Assembly: GCA_016858145.1 (NCBI GenBank)
Contig: JAEHOE010000136.1
Coordinates: 62,001-126,000, forward strand
DNA: 64,000 bases
Direction of reading: 5' to 3'
From: Edaphochlamys debaryana
Lineage: Eukaryota; Chlorophyta; Chlorophyceae; Chlamydomonadales
The translations under genes were made by a program, and so were the position numbers. Shown here one piece after another: positions 21,601 through 31,384 of this stretch. Within the stretch, counting starts at the first letter, position 1. Every line of letters begins with the position of its first letter. Under the pieces are notes generated by a model that did no database searches, was not told where the DNA came from, and saw nothing but the letters and a program-made list of their open reading frames with translations.

Positions 21601-24600
21601 CGCCGGAGTCACCGCTCTTTGCCCGTCTGCCCCCTCATCCCCAACCAGGTGCTGAGTCAGCTGAGCCTGGAGCTGGAGGGGCTGGAGAAGAAGCTGCAGG
21701 TGCGGCCCGGGAGGGGAGGGGCGCTGCGAGAGGGTTACCGAATCACAGGCCCCGATCTGCCTCGCTCGTAGCCTCGCGGCATGCCTCATCTCTCTCCGGG
21801 CCATCCGCCCAGCTGAAACGCCCCTGTCCCCTCCCCTCCCCCCCCGCCTCCGCCCCCGCAGGAGGCCTCCAAGAACCGGGAGAACAAGCTGCGCAAGGCG
21901 GGGCTGCAGGACCGAGTGCAGGTGGGGGCTGGCGGCGGAAGGGGGGGCGGGGAAGGGCTGGGCTGGGTCAGCACTGGGGCCCACCTTCCCCCCTGCCCGG
22001 CGAGACTGCTAGGACGGCGCGAGCATCGCATGGCTAAGCAACTGCACTTTTGACTATCCGGGGGTTCGGAGGGGGCTGTCTGCTATGCCCACATTCCTCT
22101 TCTGGAGGAGAATGCGCTTGGCCTCGACCGGAGATATTGAAGGGTGGGGAACCGCCCTCACCTTCTCACCCATCCCCACCCCCCACCCCACCCCCTTATT
22201 GCCCCAGATGGCCATTCAGCTCAAGGGCTTGGATGCAGAGGTGCTGGCCATCTCGTCCCGCCTTGCCGTACGCACGCTGCAGTTGGAGCTGGAGCATGTG
22301 TACGACAGCCTGGAGGCGGAGGCGCTGGACTTCTTCTCCGGAGTGCGGCCGGGTGCGTGCGCACTTGGGGGATGGTCGGATGGTCCGGTGGGCTCCGGGC
22401 CGTGCAGTGACTCTCGAGTCAGGACATCCTTGCGTATACGCCCCGTCGCGCCCGCCCCCTTACCGGTATGTCCCGTGCCTTGCCCCGCAACTCCCCGCCC
22501 TCCCCCAAACCAAACCTCAACCAATCCCCAACCAGACCCCAACCAGACCCCAATTAAACCCCCGCCCACCCACAACCCGCCCCCCCAGGCGGCCTGCTGG
22601 CCCGCGACGGCTCCACCGCCGAGCTGTCCCTGCTGGTGGCCGAGTTCACCCTGCTGGAGGAGCAGCTGGCCCTGCTGGCGGCGGCCGTGGAGGGGGCGGG
22701 GGCGGGGGCGGCCATTGGCGCAGGTGGGCTTGGGTGGAGTGGATAGGGCGGGTGGATGGGGGTCGGGGTGGGGGCAAGGATGGGTACTGAATGCTTACAG
22801 GCGATCAGGGGCGTAGGCCCACTGGGGGGATTTGGTGTGTGTAGGGCAGGCAGACGGGCGTGGACGGGAGGCATCCCGGCTGCGGGCGGTGAGGGGGGCG
22901 GGGGGTGGGAGGGGTGGGCGGCCAGTGCGCGGCGGCGGGAGGGAACTAGCAGGCGCGGCGGCGTCCGGTAGTTGGCATGTTCCCTCTCCCCAGACCCGCG
23001 ACCCTACGCTCTCCCTCCCATCCATCCTCCTCCACCCACCCCCACCCCCGCAGGCAGCGGCGGCGGCATGCTGGTGGCCGCCAGCCCCGCGGGCGCCCGC
23101 GCCGCCGCCGAGGCCGCCGCCGCCGGCATGATGCTGAGCGACGAGCTGCTGGGGCGCCTGGCGGTGGACATCCCGGACATGCGGAGCAGAGTGGGCGTGG
23201 CGTGAGTGGGGGGGTGGGAGGTCGACGGAAGGGGCTGGGGCTGGGGTGGCTGGGGCGGGTGGGTGGGTGAGGGGCAGGGTCGTGCGCAAGGGAGGCCGGG
23301 GAGAGGACCGCGAGCGCGACGGAGCGATGGCACTGGGGTGGGTTGGGGCTGGGAGCGGGCTGGAAGCAGGCTGGGACAGACGCTTGTGGTCCCCTCGGTC
23401 CCGGCTCTGACCTTCGGCCTAATGTCTCTCGCTCCGCCCCAAATCGCCGGACCCTTCTCCCGTGCGCCGCCCCCATCTGACCCCCGGCCTTCCGTGCCCC
23501 CGCCCCGCTCCGGTTCCCGCAGCGACCAGACGGTGTTCGGCGGCCAGGGCTTCAGCATCACCAAGGCCCGGCTGCAGCTCAAGGAGAGCATGGAGACAGT
23601 CAAGGAGGCGATCAACTTCCTGGCCCGGGGCTTCAAGCTGCTGGGCAGCGACATGGGCGGCAGCACCAAGATGATCGTCAAGGCGGCGCTGGGTGAGCAG
23701 GGGTGTGGGGTGGGGTGGGGTGGGGTGGGCGGAGATGGGCACGATGGGCAGGGCCGAATGCTAAATCTTCCTCCCCGCTCCTCCTTCACTCCCACTTGCT
23801 CTTCTGGTCACCCCATCCCCCGTGCCCCCGTCTCCCTGTCCATCTCGTCCCGCAGGCAACTCCCTCAAGCCTCGCGAGGTGTCCGCGCTGCGCCGCACCG
23901 CCCGAGACCTGCTCACCTTCATCCCCTTCACCATCATCCTCATCATCCCGCTCTCGCCCCTGGGCCACGTGCTCGTCTTCGGCTTCATCCAGCGCTACTT
24001 CCCCTCCTTCTTCCCCAGCCAGTTCTCAAGCAGGCGCCAGGAGATTATGGTCAGGTGAGCAACCCGATCCCAACCCAGCAAAGCTAGCTGGCAAAGCGAG
24101 CGGCATCGGGGCCCGGTAAAGCAGGCACGCTTGTGCAGCAAGAGCGCTTGGGGTGGGACTGTCCGGCAGTCCCCTCCTTTCCAGAGCTCACTAGCCGGAG
24201 CGAATGGCCATCTGCCACCGGCCAACCGTCAACCTCCAACTGCCGTGTCGTACAACCGCTGCCCTGCAGGTACGAGGAGCTGGAGCGGCAGCTGCTGGAG
24301 GCGCAGGCGACGGCGGAGGCGGCGGAGGACGAGGTCGAGCTGGCGCGGGCGCGCGAGGCCGTGGCTAGGCTGACGGCGCCGGAGGGCGGCGGAGGCGGCG
24401 GCAGCGGCTTTGGGTCGCCGCTGGCCAGCACCAGCGGTGCCGGCGGCGGCGGCGGCGGCGGCGGCCCGGAGGCCGGCGGCGGAGGCATGGCGGCGGGCGG
24501 CAGCTCGGGCGTGGGGTCGACTGTGGTGGCAGCAGCGGCGGCGGCGGCGCTGAACGGCGGCGCGGCGGCGGGGGCAGCAGGCGGTAGCAGCGGCGCGGCG

Positions 24601-25241
24601 ACGGAGGCCGGCAGCGGCGGCGTTAAGCGGCCGCTCGGCGCGGCGGCGCAGCGCGTTGCGGCCGCCGGGCCGAGCCCCGGCGGGAGCCCGGGCGCGGCGG
24701 CGGCGGCTGGCGGCGGCGCTGCTGCCGCCGCCGCCGCCGCTGGCGGCAGTGCCTTTGCCGCCGGGTTCGGCCTGGGCGGCTCGGGCAGCATCAGCGGCGC
24801 AACGCTGAGCAGCGTGGATGAGGTGGTGCTGCAGGAAGCCACGCAGAAGGTGGGAGTCGGCGGTTGGGAGTTTGGGAGTTGGGAGTCGGGCGTTTGACGG
24901 TTGGGAAAACGGGTCACGGAGGATGTGCGCGCCGCCCGCGGCTTTGGGACCCTTCGTGATCCATCACAGCACTCCAAGCTCGCCCACGCGTGCTGCCTTC
25001 CAAACCTACACCCCGCCTCGCATCCGTTGACTATACCAACAGCACACTGCCCTCACCACTTGACGTCCTTCAAGTATATCCACAGCACCTTGCCCTCACC
25101 AGCTCTGCCCTCCCCTGCCCACCCATCCCCCCACAGATCCGGCTGCTGTCCGAGCGGATGGAGGACATGCGGGACGCCGACATGGCGGACCCAGCGGCGG
25201 AGGGGGAGGGGGGCCCCGGCGGACCGCCTGGGCGGCACTAG
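18690..25241 (+). CDS. LETM1-like protein (plant/algal type)
   Basis: Well-supported exons: 18898-19205, 19546-19694, 20073-20230, 20576-20786, 20995-21054, 21325-21483, 21649-21699, 21862-21921, 22208-22352, 22589-22723, 23054-23201, 23523-23692, 23856-24054, 24270-24849, 25137-25241; phases chain without conflict to 878 residues. The 5' end is unsure: ATGs at 18690 and 18630 need a weak donor (for example near 18791) to reach the exon at 18898. The exon at 23856 encodes the LETM1 ribosome-binding-like domain: [17 protein letters not shown], a hydrophobic segment ([20 protein letters not shown]) and FPSFFPSQF. Helical, charged exons precede it, then a long Gly/Ala-rich stretch. Classic LETM1 acts in the mitochondrial inner membrane in K+/H+ or Ca2+/H+ exchange and ribosome binding. 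Here the domain sits near the C-terminus, as in plant LETM1-like proteins; organelle and transport role are inferred. Confidence 0.78.
19742..19825. repeat. G-rich 14-base minisatellite in a LETM1-like intron
   Basis: About five head-to-tail copies of CAGCGGGAGGGGGG. The coding-strand G runs could form G-quadruplex DNA or RNA. It starts about 50 bases inside the intron that follows the exon ending at 19694. Confidence 0.8.
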
Positions 25242-27116
25242 GGCAGACTGGAGGCAGAGGGGAGTGTGGGCCGTCGGGGTGGGGCTGAGGCCTGGGGTCG
25301 AGGCGCACGGTAGGGAGTTATAGAAGAGGTACATGATGGGATGCTTGGGTGCGTTGGGTGTGCCGGAGCGGGGGTGGGGGCTGGGGCCGTTGGGGGTTGG
25401 TTGCGGGGGGAGGGCGCGAGGGCTCAGCAGGAGTGCAGGGGTAGCTGCCGGAGGCCAAACGTCTGTGGGGGCAGATCTCTCTGCAGCTGCGTGGGGTATG
25501 ACCTGGAGAAGCTGGGACCGTCGAGCTGCTGTTACAGTTGCTGTTGCTTAGTTGCTTGGCAGAGGCATTCCTGGCTACTTCATGCAAGCCGCCAGCAGCG
25601 GCGCCCGGCAAACCGGACCACGGGCGTGCACGCATCCTTTGACGCTCAGCACGTTGTCGCTTGACGCCATGTTGCTACATGCTGCTGCAACTTTGGGGCC
25701 CTGGGGGCAACGTTTGGGCCCTGTGCTGCTGTGTCCGCAGGCCTGCATCGTCACTCTTGTGGGGCTGTCAGAGGGGTACAGCGGACACGCAAGGACGGAT
25801 GTTGACTTGTGCTGCACCGACGAGAGAGAGAGAGAAATGGTGGCGGCAGGTGGCGGTTGAGCTTGACGTGCGACGGAGTGAGGGGACCTGAGCCCGGCAG
25901 GGTGCAGGGGGGCCATGTGGGTCGGCTTGGCCTCGGGAGGAGCTGTGTGCAAGACTGCAAGTTGATCGAGGACGGGACCGTCGGAATCCTGGGTACCGGT
26001 ATCAGCACGGTTGGTGTTGCTTAGGCTGGTGCCAGGGGTTGGCAAGGACGTAACGAGGCGAGGCGATGAAGAGCTGTTGGAATGCGTGATGGATCTGGCC
26101 ATGCAGGACAAAGCTACTGAGGACCTGAGGACGTCCCCACACTGGGAAGAAGCTGCGCTGCTGGTAGGTACGGTGCAATTCGCTCGGATGCGGCTCCAAG
26201 CTGTTGACTTGACGTTACGTGCGAAGAGAGAGGAGAGGAAGCAAACGGAGCGGCCCGGTGAGTTGGGCGAAGGACGGCAACCGACCATGCTGAACCCTCG
26301 GTGTAACACTTGTTCGGACCGCTCGGCGAGCACCTCAGCCTCCTCCGGGAGACATGCCTGGCCTGCCGCCGCCGCCGTCTGCATCGCACCACAATGCAGC
26401 GAACAGCCCCCACCCGGTGCTTCTACGCCTGCTAGGCCGCCATCCGCTGCCTCAGCATCCAGCCTTGACCTGGCCATAACCCAAAACATGTGCACGGCCT
26501 GACGTGCTTCAGAGCCACGTTGGCCCCATGGCCCCTGGGGCGCTGCTGGCTGCAGGCCCGTTCCCGCTCCGCAACTATGGCGCTACTGCATGACAAGTGA
26601 CTCGCCCTCCTCCCCAACAACACCTCCCTCCCCGCGTCCTTGTCATGAGGTCATGACACCGTTCGCAGCCTGCCCGGAGGCGGGTCCATGCTCACAAGCC
26701 GCTTCACCTGCGCCTCAGGTCCGTCCAAATGGCCCAGGCCCTTGCTCCTCCAGGTCCTTCCAGCCGCCGTCCAGGAAGTGATATGGCCAATACGGCAGGC
26801 GCCACCGGGCCATACCGCCAGTGCCCTTTCCCAAATCCAAACAAGCTGTTCCTCCACAGCCCCCGGACAGCCGTCAACCAACTCAGCGGGTACCCGCCTT
26901 CCAGCACAGTGCTGAATGCCACCCTAGGCCCTTGGCCCGGGCCTTCCCAGTCTGGCGGCGAGGCCCCCTCCCCGCCCTTTTCGGTACCACTCCTCACGGC
27001 AGCGGCCTCATTGGGCCACTCCTGCAGCCCCCCGCCAATCCGTGAGCCTGCCCCGTGGTCTGCTCCTCTGCCGCCGGCGCCGCTGATGTGCCGCCCGTGT
27101 GGGCTGGCACACGCCC
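25242..27116. other. region between LETM1-like and LSM1 genes, no gene assigned
   Basis: Base composition is closer to balanced than in neighbouring exons. Long open frames overlap on opposite strands at about 25575-26495 (minus) and 26011-26502 (plus). Neither begins with a convincing ATG or resembles a known family, and they shadow each other. They are left unassigned. It probably includes the 3' UTRs of the two convergent genes. Confidence 0.4.
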
Positions 27117-27500
27117 TCACTCCATGTCCAGGAAATCCATCCGCGCTCGTATCGTTGACTTGAGCTTGTTCAGCTCCTTCTCGCCGTTCTGTGCGTCCTT
27201 GATCGCTTGGGCCGACACCTCAGTCAGGCCCTCGGGCGCGTCCTTGCCGTCCTCCACTCTCCCCAGCAGCACAACGTTTTCGCCACGGATGACTTGGAGC
27301 CCGAGAGGTATGTCGCCATACTGCTCGCCTACGATTATCCGCTCTACTGCTCCCTCCACTACGAGGTTGGCGAACTGGTCAAAGGAGCGAAGCACGCCCA
27401 GGAGCTTGCGGCCGTCGCGCAACACAATGAGCAGCTTCTGATCTAGCTCCTCTGCTAGCGCTGTCCCTGGCAGTGGCACCTCTTGAAGCGTTACGTCCAT
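27117..27500 (-). CDS. LSM1: LSM1, Sm-like mRNA decay protein
   Basis: Single exon of 127 residues with ATG at 27500 and TGA at 27117-27119. PLPGTALAEELDQKLLIVLR then DGRKLLGVLRSFDQFANLVV is the Sm1 motif (about 22-50); QVIRGENVVLLG (about 69-80) is Sm2. YGDIPLGLQVIRGENVVLLG matches the LSM1 signature (YGDIP..), which separates it from LSM8. In known species LSM1 replaces LSM8 in the cytoplasmic LSM1-7 ring, binds oligoadenylated mRNA 3' ends with PAT1 and promotes decapping in P-bodies. The C-terminal helical tail (ELNKLKSTIRARMDFLDME) is typical. It is the only intronless gene recognised here, so an origin by retroposition is possible. It is divergent from the gene at 28296. Confidence 0.93.
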   Translation of the reverse strand: MDVTLQEVPLPGTALAEELDQKLLIVLRDGRKLLGVLRSFDQFANLVVEGAVERIIVGEQYGDIPLGLQVIRGENVVLLGRVEDGKDAPEGLTEVSAQAIKDAQNGEKELNKLKSTIRARMDFLDME

Positions 27501-28295
27501 GCTGCTATGCGGGCCGAGACCAGCCCGCGGAAATGCTCTAGTTCAACTTGCTCTCTTGCGTGTCTCAATGCTCGATTCCTGGTCTGAAATAAGTAAGCTC
27601 CTATCGTCGCATACAAAGAGTGCGAGGCACCACGTTGAGCTTGGCCAAGGGGATGGGCCGCAACACTCAAGACAGCTTGGATAAAGTAGAATTTGTCTGT
27701 GCGCCTGAAATTTGTGTGTATCGGAGAGTGCGAGAGGTAAGGGGGGGCGTTCAACGGGGGGGCCGGGCGCCTCGTGATCGGGGGTGCACGACACGTCGGG
27801 ACCTGTCGGGACGCCGCTGCCCAATTGTGCCCACGAATGGTGGCCGGCCAGCACAGGGGCTCCACAGAGAGGTGCATGCGGCAGGCTGATAATGAGGAGA
27901 CAGCCGGGGCCTCGACACGAACTTAAGGGCGGGAGGACAAGAGCGGGAATGGTTGGGGATCGGAGGGCATTGGCGGAGCCGTGCAACTTGGGCCACGAGG
28001 GCAAACGTGCATGAGATTGAACGGACATTGCAGTAGGCCGTATTGGTTGTAAAGGCTGCGCGACGGGTGGGGACGTGGGGTCCGAGCCGGGGAGACCGGG
28101 GTTGCAAGGGCGGGGGTTCGTGCCAAGCGCAGGTACGGCACCGATCCAGTTTCCTTTGTCCTTTGAGCACACGGCCCCCGCGCCCCGCCCCTCGAGCATA
28201 CAGCAGGTTGAAAGCAACAGCTAGATGTAGTGGTCGCTCGCACTCACTCGTCCCCGGACTAAACAGTCCTCGGACCCGGACATTACCCGTCGCGC
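27501..28295. promoter_or_regulatory. divergent upstream region of LSM1 and paralogue 1
   Basis: 795 bases between two start codons on opposite strands. The right part (27929-28295) is repeated, with small changes, at 31029-31384 upstream of paralogue 2, so the duplicated pair likely shares promoter elements. The left part is unique. No TATA box was identified. Confidence 0.5.
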
Positions 28296-30796
28296 ATGGC
28301 GTCCCCGCTCCACTTGAGCAGCACGACGCTCAGCGACGTGCTCGGCTCCAACCTGAGTTACAGTGCTTACCAAGGCCTTGTGGATATCCTGCGCAGCGAC
28401 GGAGGGCTTGCCAGCGCTCGCCTCGCGTTTCGCGCTCTCCGCGACGCAATCGACGCGAACGTGCCCGAGCTGCGCCTTCGCCTGGCAAGTCCAGGCCTCG
28501 CTAGCCTTTGTGATGGCGGCCGCTGGCTTCAGCGCTTCTCTTCCGTCCGCAAGCTGGTCCTTGAGCTGCCCGCTGTTGCGGATGGCATCGACACGAACCC
28601 CGCGCTCTGCCTCGCGCCGTTCCTCGGGGCCTCCCCGGAGTCCCTTCGCCGCATCCGGGAGCTCTCAGTCCCGCCGATCCCCCTTCCCGCGCACGTGCTG
28701 CTGTGGCTGCTACTGAATCTACCGGAGCTGCAGAAGCTCGAGCTGCTTGGCCCGGCGCAGCCCGAGCATGTCCTGGCCTGGGGCGGCCTTCCCGCACTGC
28801 CCCGCCTCTCCACGCTCGTGCTCGTCCACTGGAACTGGATCCTGTGCATGGACAGCCGCTTCGCACCATCGCTCAAGTTGCTCACGCTAGGAGGCGCCCA
28901 GCGCCGCCGGCAGCCCTGGCCCAGCCCAGCTGACGTGGCGGCCGCGGTGGCCCGGCTGGGCGGCCTTGAGGAGGTCCACCTGGGGGAGGGGTACCGCTTC
29001 ACCGCGCCCCACCTGCGGCTGATCCTGGACGCCCTGCCGCCCACCGTACGGCAGTGCACCGTACAGCAGGTACGGCGTGGTATGGTCGTTTACAGCGAGC
29101 CCCCGTATCGGCACGCTGGAGCGCACGTGTTACGAGCTCCTCCGGCTGATAGCGCCAGCCGGGAGCCTGCGGCACAACATACGCCCACACCCAACCTAAC
29201 CCACACCCTTACCCAAATCCTTCTTTGGCTCCCCTTACTGCAGGTGCTCCTCTACGTTGACGCGGAGGAGTCGGTGTCCTTATGCTGCGACCTGGAGGGT
29301 GGCCAGCTGGTCTCCTTCTCGCTCACGAGCCCCGAGGGCTACGGCCTGCTAGCGGACAGCGCCACCTCCTTTCTGGAGGAGGCCCTGCTCCCCTGCAACA
29401 AGCTGGGCCCACGGCTGCCCCACCTCCACCTGGGCGTGGAGCTCCGCGCCTACCAGGACTGCAGCCCCGAGGTGGAGGCACTCCTCGCGCGCTGCGATGA
29501 GGTGCGGGTGCGAGGCATCGAGGCCACGGACGGGCTGTCAGCCTGGCACATCGCCCGCGTCTTCGGAGCGGCGCCCGATGAGCTGTGGTTCGATCTGTCC
29601 AACAACGAGTTCGTTGGCCTGCGCCTGCGCGGCGCCGCCAACGGCGGCTGCGTTGGCGGCGGCGGTAATAGAAACAGCAGCGGCATCGGCACCGGCAGCA
29701 ACAGCGGCGGCGGCGGTGGCAGCAGCGGCGGGGCTGGAAGCGGGGGCCAGGGCTCCCGCGGCGTGGGTGCTGATGCTAGCGAGGGTTTTGGAAATCGCGG
29801 CGCCGCCAACAGCGGGGTCCCGGCCGAGGACCGCCTAGTGAACATGGCCGGGGTGATGCGCAAGGCGGCGCAGTGGGTGAGTGGCTGGCAGGCACGAGGG
29901 AGGAAGGACCGACGCTCTTTGTGCAGACTGCAGAGGGCGGCTCGGGCGAGGGCTAGGCTGACGTTCGCTCACGCTGCGCACGTTGACAACGGCCCCTGTG
30001 CGCAGTTCGCCGCCCTTGAGTCCCTCGTGCGGTCCATGTTTGCCTTCTCCGGAGCTCTTGGCGCGGCTGAGGCATCCAGCCAGGTGCGCGGTCCCCCAGC
30101 GGCCTCCTCTTCTGTCCCTGCACCTCCCCACATGGGGTTCTCACCATGCTGCCCTGCCCCTTGCGCCGCAGCAGGCTCCGGAGCAACAGGACGAGAAGCT
30201 AGCGGCGGTCGAGGAGGCATGGGCGTCGCTAACGTGGGACCCCAATGCCCGCATCCGCACCATGATCTGGGACCGCTTTCCGCTCCAACACATGCCCGCA
30301 GCTGCGGACCTGGTGGAGCAGATGGAGATCGAGGCCCGGCAGAACGCGGGGTTTGGCGGCGCTCCCAGCCCCACCGCGTTCCTGGCGGTGGCTTTCATGC
30401 CGTTCCGTGTTCAGACTGGGTTCGCGCTAGCCCAGGTGAGAGTTGGAAGGGCTCGCGTAACCAGAGGCGCAGCGCTTCCTCGCTCGATGCACTCAGCTTG
30501 TGGGCCCTATCTTGGTATTACGGCGTCTTGCCAAGCCGTGCCTGGCTCCTCCTTGCAACCGGTACATATTCCCTCAAACCAGCCTTGCAAAAAGCGACTC
30601 TACCGGCCTCCTCTTCCCTCCCTCCCCGTCTACGCAGGTGCTCCAGGCGCTGTGGGACGGGCGGGAGGCGGGGGCGCCCGGCCTTGACCGGGGCGAGCTG
30701 GTGCGGCTGGAGTGGCTGCTGGGGGTGCTGCAGGAAGTGAGGGTGGTGGTGGCGGGGATGGGGAGCGCCGGCCTCTCATACGCGGCCTTCGAGTAA
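28296..30796 (+). CDS. Paralogue 1 of a tandem pair, function unknown (F-box/LRR-like N-terminus)
   Basis: Exons 28296-29069, 29244-29876, 30006-30083, 30172-30435, 30638-30796; 635 residues, phases agree. Not recognised as a named family. The N-terminus (SARLAFRALRDAIDANVPELRL, split over residues ~40-61) resembles the degenerate F-box plus first repeat of algal F-box/LRR proteins. Leucine-rich segments follow (LLLNLPELQKLELLG, LPALPRLSTLVLVHW). Exon 2 adds a globular part (SVSLCCDLEGGQLVSFSLTS, ELWFDLSNNEFVGLRL) and a Gly/Ser/Asn-rich linker. Exon 4 is charged (WASLTWDPNARIRTMIWDRF). Exon 5 ends in a helix-like stretch (RGELVRLEWLLGVLQEVRVV). An adaptor for ubiquitin ligases is one guess; nothing in the sequence proves it. 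Confidence 0.7.
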
Positions 30797-31384
30797 GGGG
30801 ACCTGGCCCAGTGCTGGGGAGGTTCGGGAGGGCGCTCGTATGGGATGGTGTGGAACCATCACAACCAAAGGGGACATGGTCGCAGGGGCAAAGGGACCTT
30901 GACCACATGCAGTGCTGGGCGGGGTAGGGGGCAAGGGCGGGCCTGGAGTTGGGTTCTGGAGTTGGGGACGCGCACGGACTCTGATCGCTTCGTCGCTGGT
31001 CTGTGATGGGTTCGAGGTGACGGCGCTTGCGGGAGGACAAGAGCGGGAAAGGGTTGGGGATCGGAGGGCATTGGCGGAGCGGTACAACTTGGGCCACGAG
31101 GGCAAACGTGCATGAGATTCAACGGACATTGCAGTAGGCCGTATTGGTTGTAAAGGCTGCGCGACGGGTGGGGTCCGAGTCGCGGAGGCCGGGGTAGGGG
31201 CGGGGGTTCGTGCCAAGCGCAGGTACGGCACCGATCCAGTTGCCTTTGCTCAAAAGCACACGGCCCCCGCGCCCCGCCCCTCGAGCATACAGCAGGTTGA
31301 AAGCAACAGCTAGATGTAGTGGTCGCTCGCACTCACTCGTCCCCGGACTAAACAGTCCTCGGACCCGGACATTACCCGTCGCGC
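30797..31384. other. spacer between the tandem paralogues
   Basis: Holds the 3' flank of paralogue 1 (with counterparts downstream of paralogue 2) and, from about 31029, the duplicated upstream region of paralogue 2. No independent gene seen. Confidence 0.55.
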
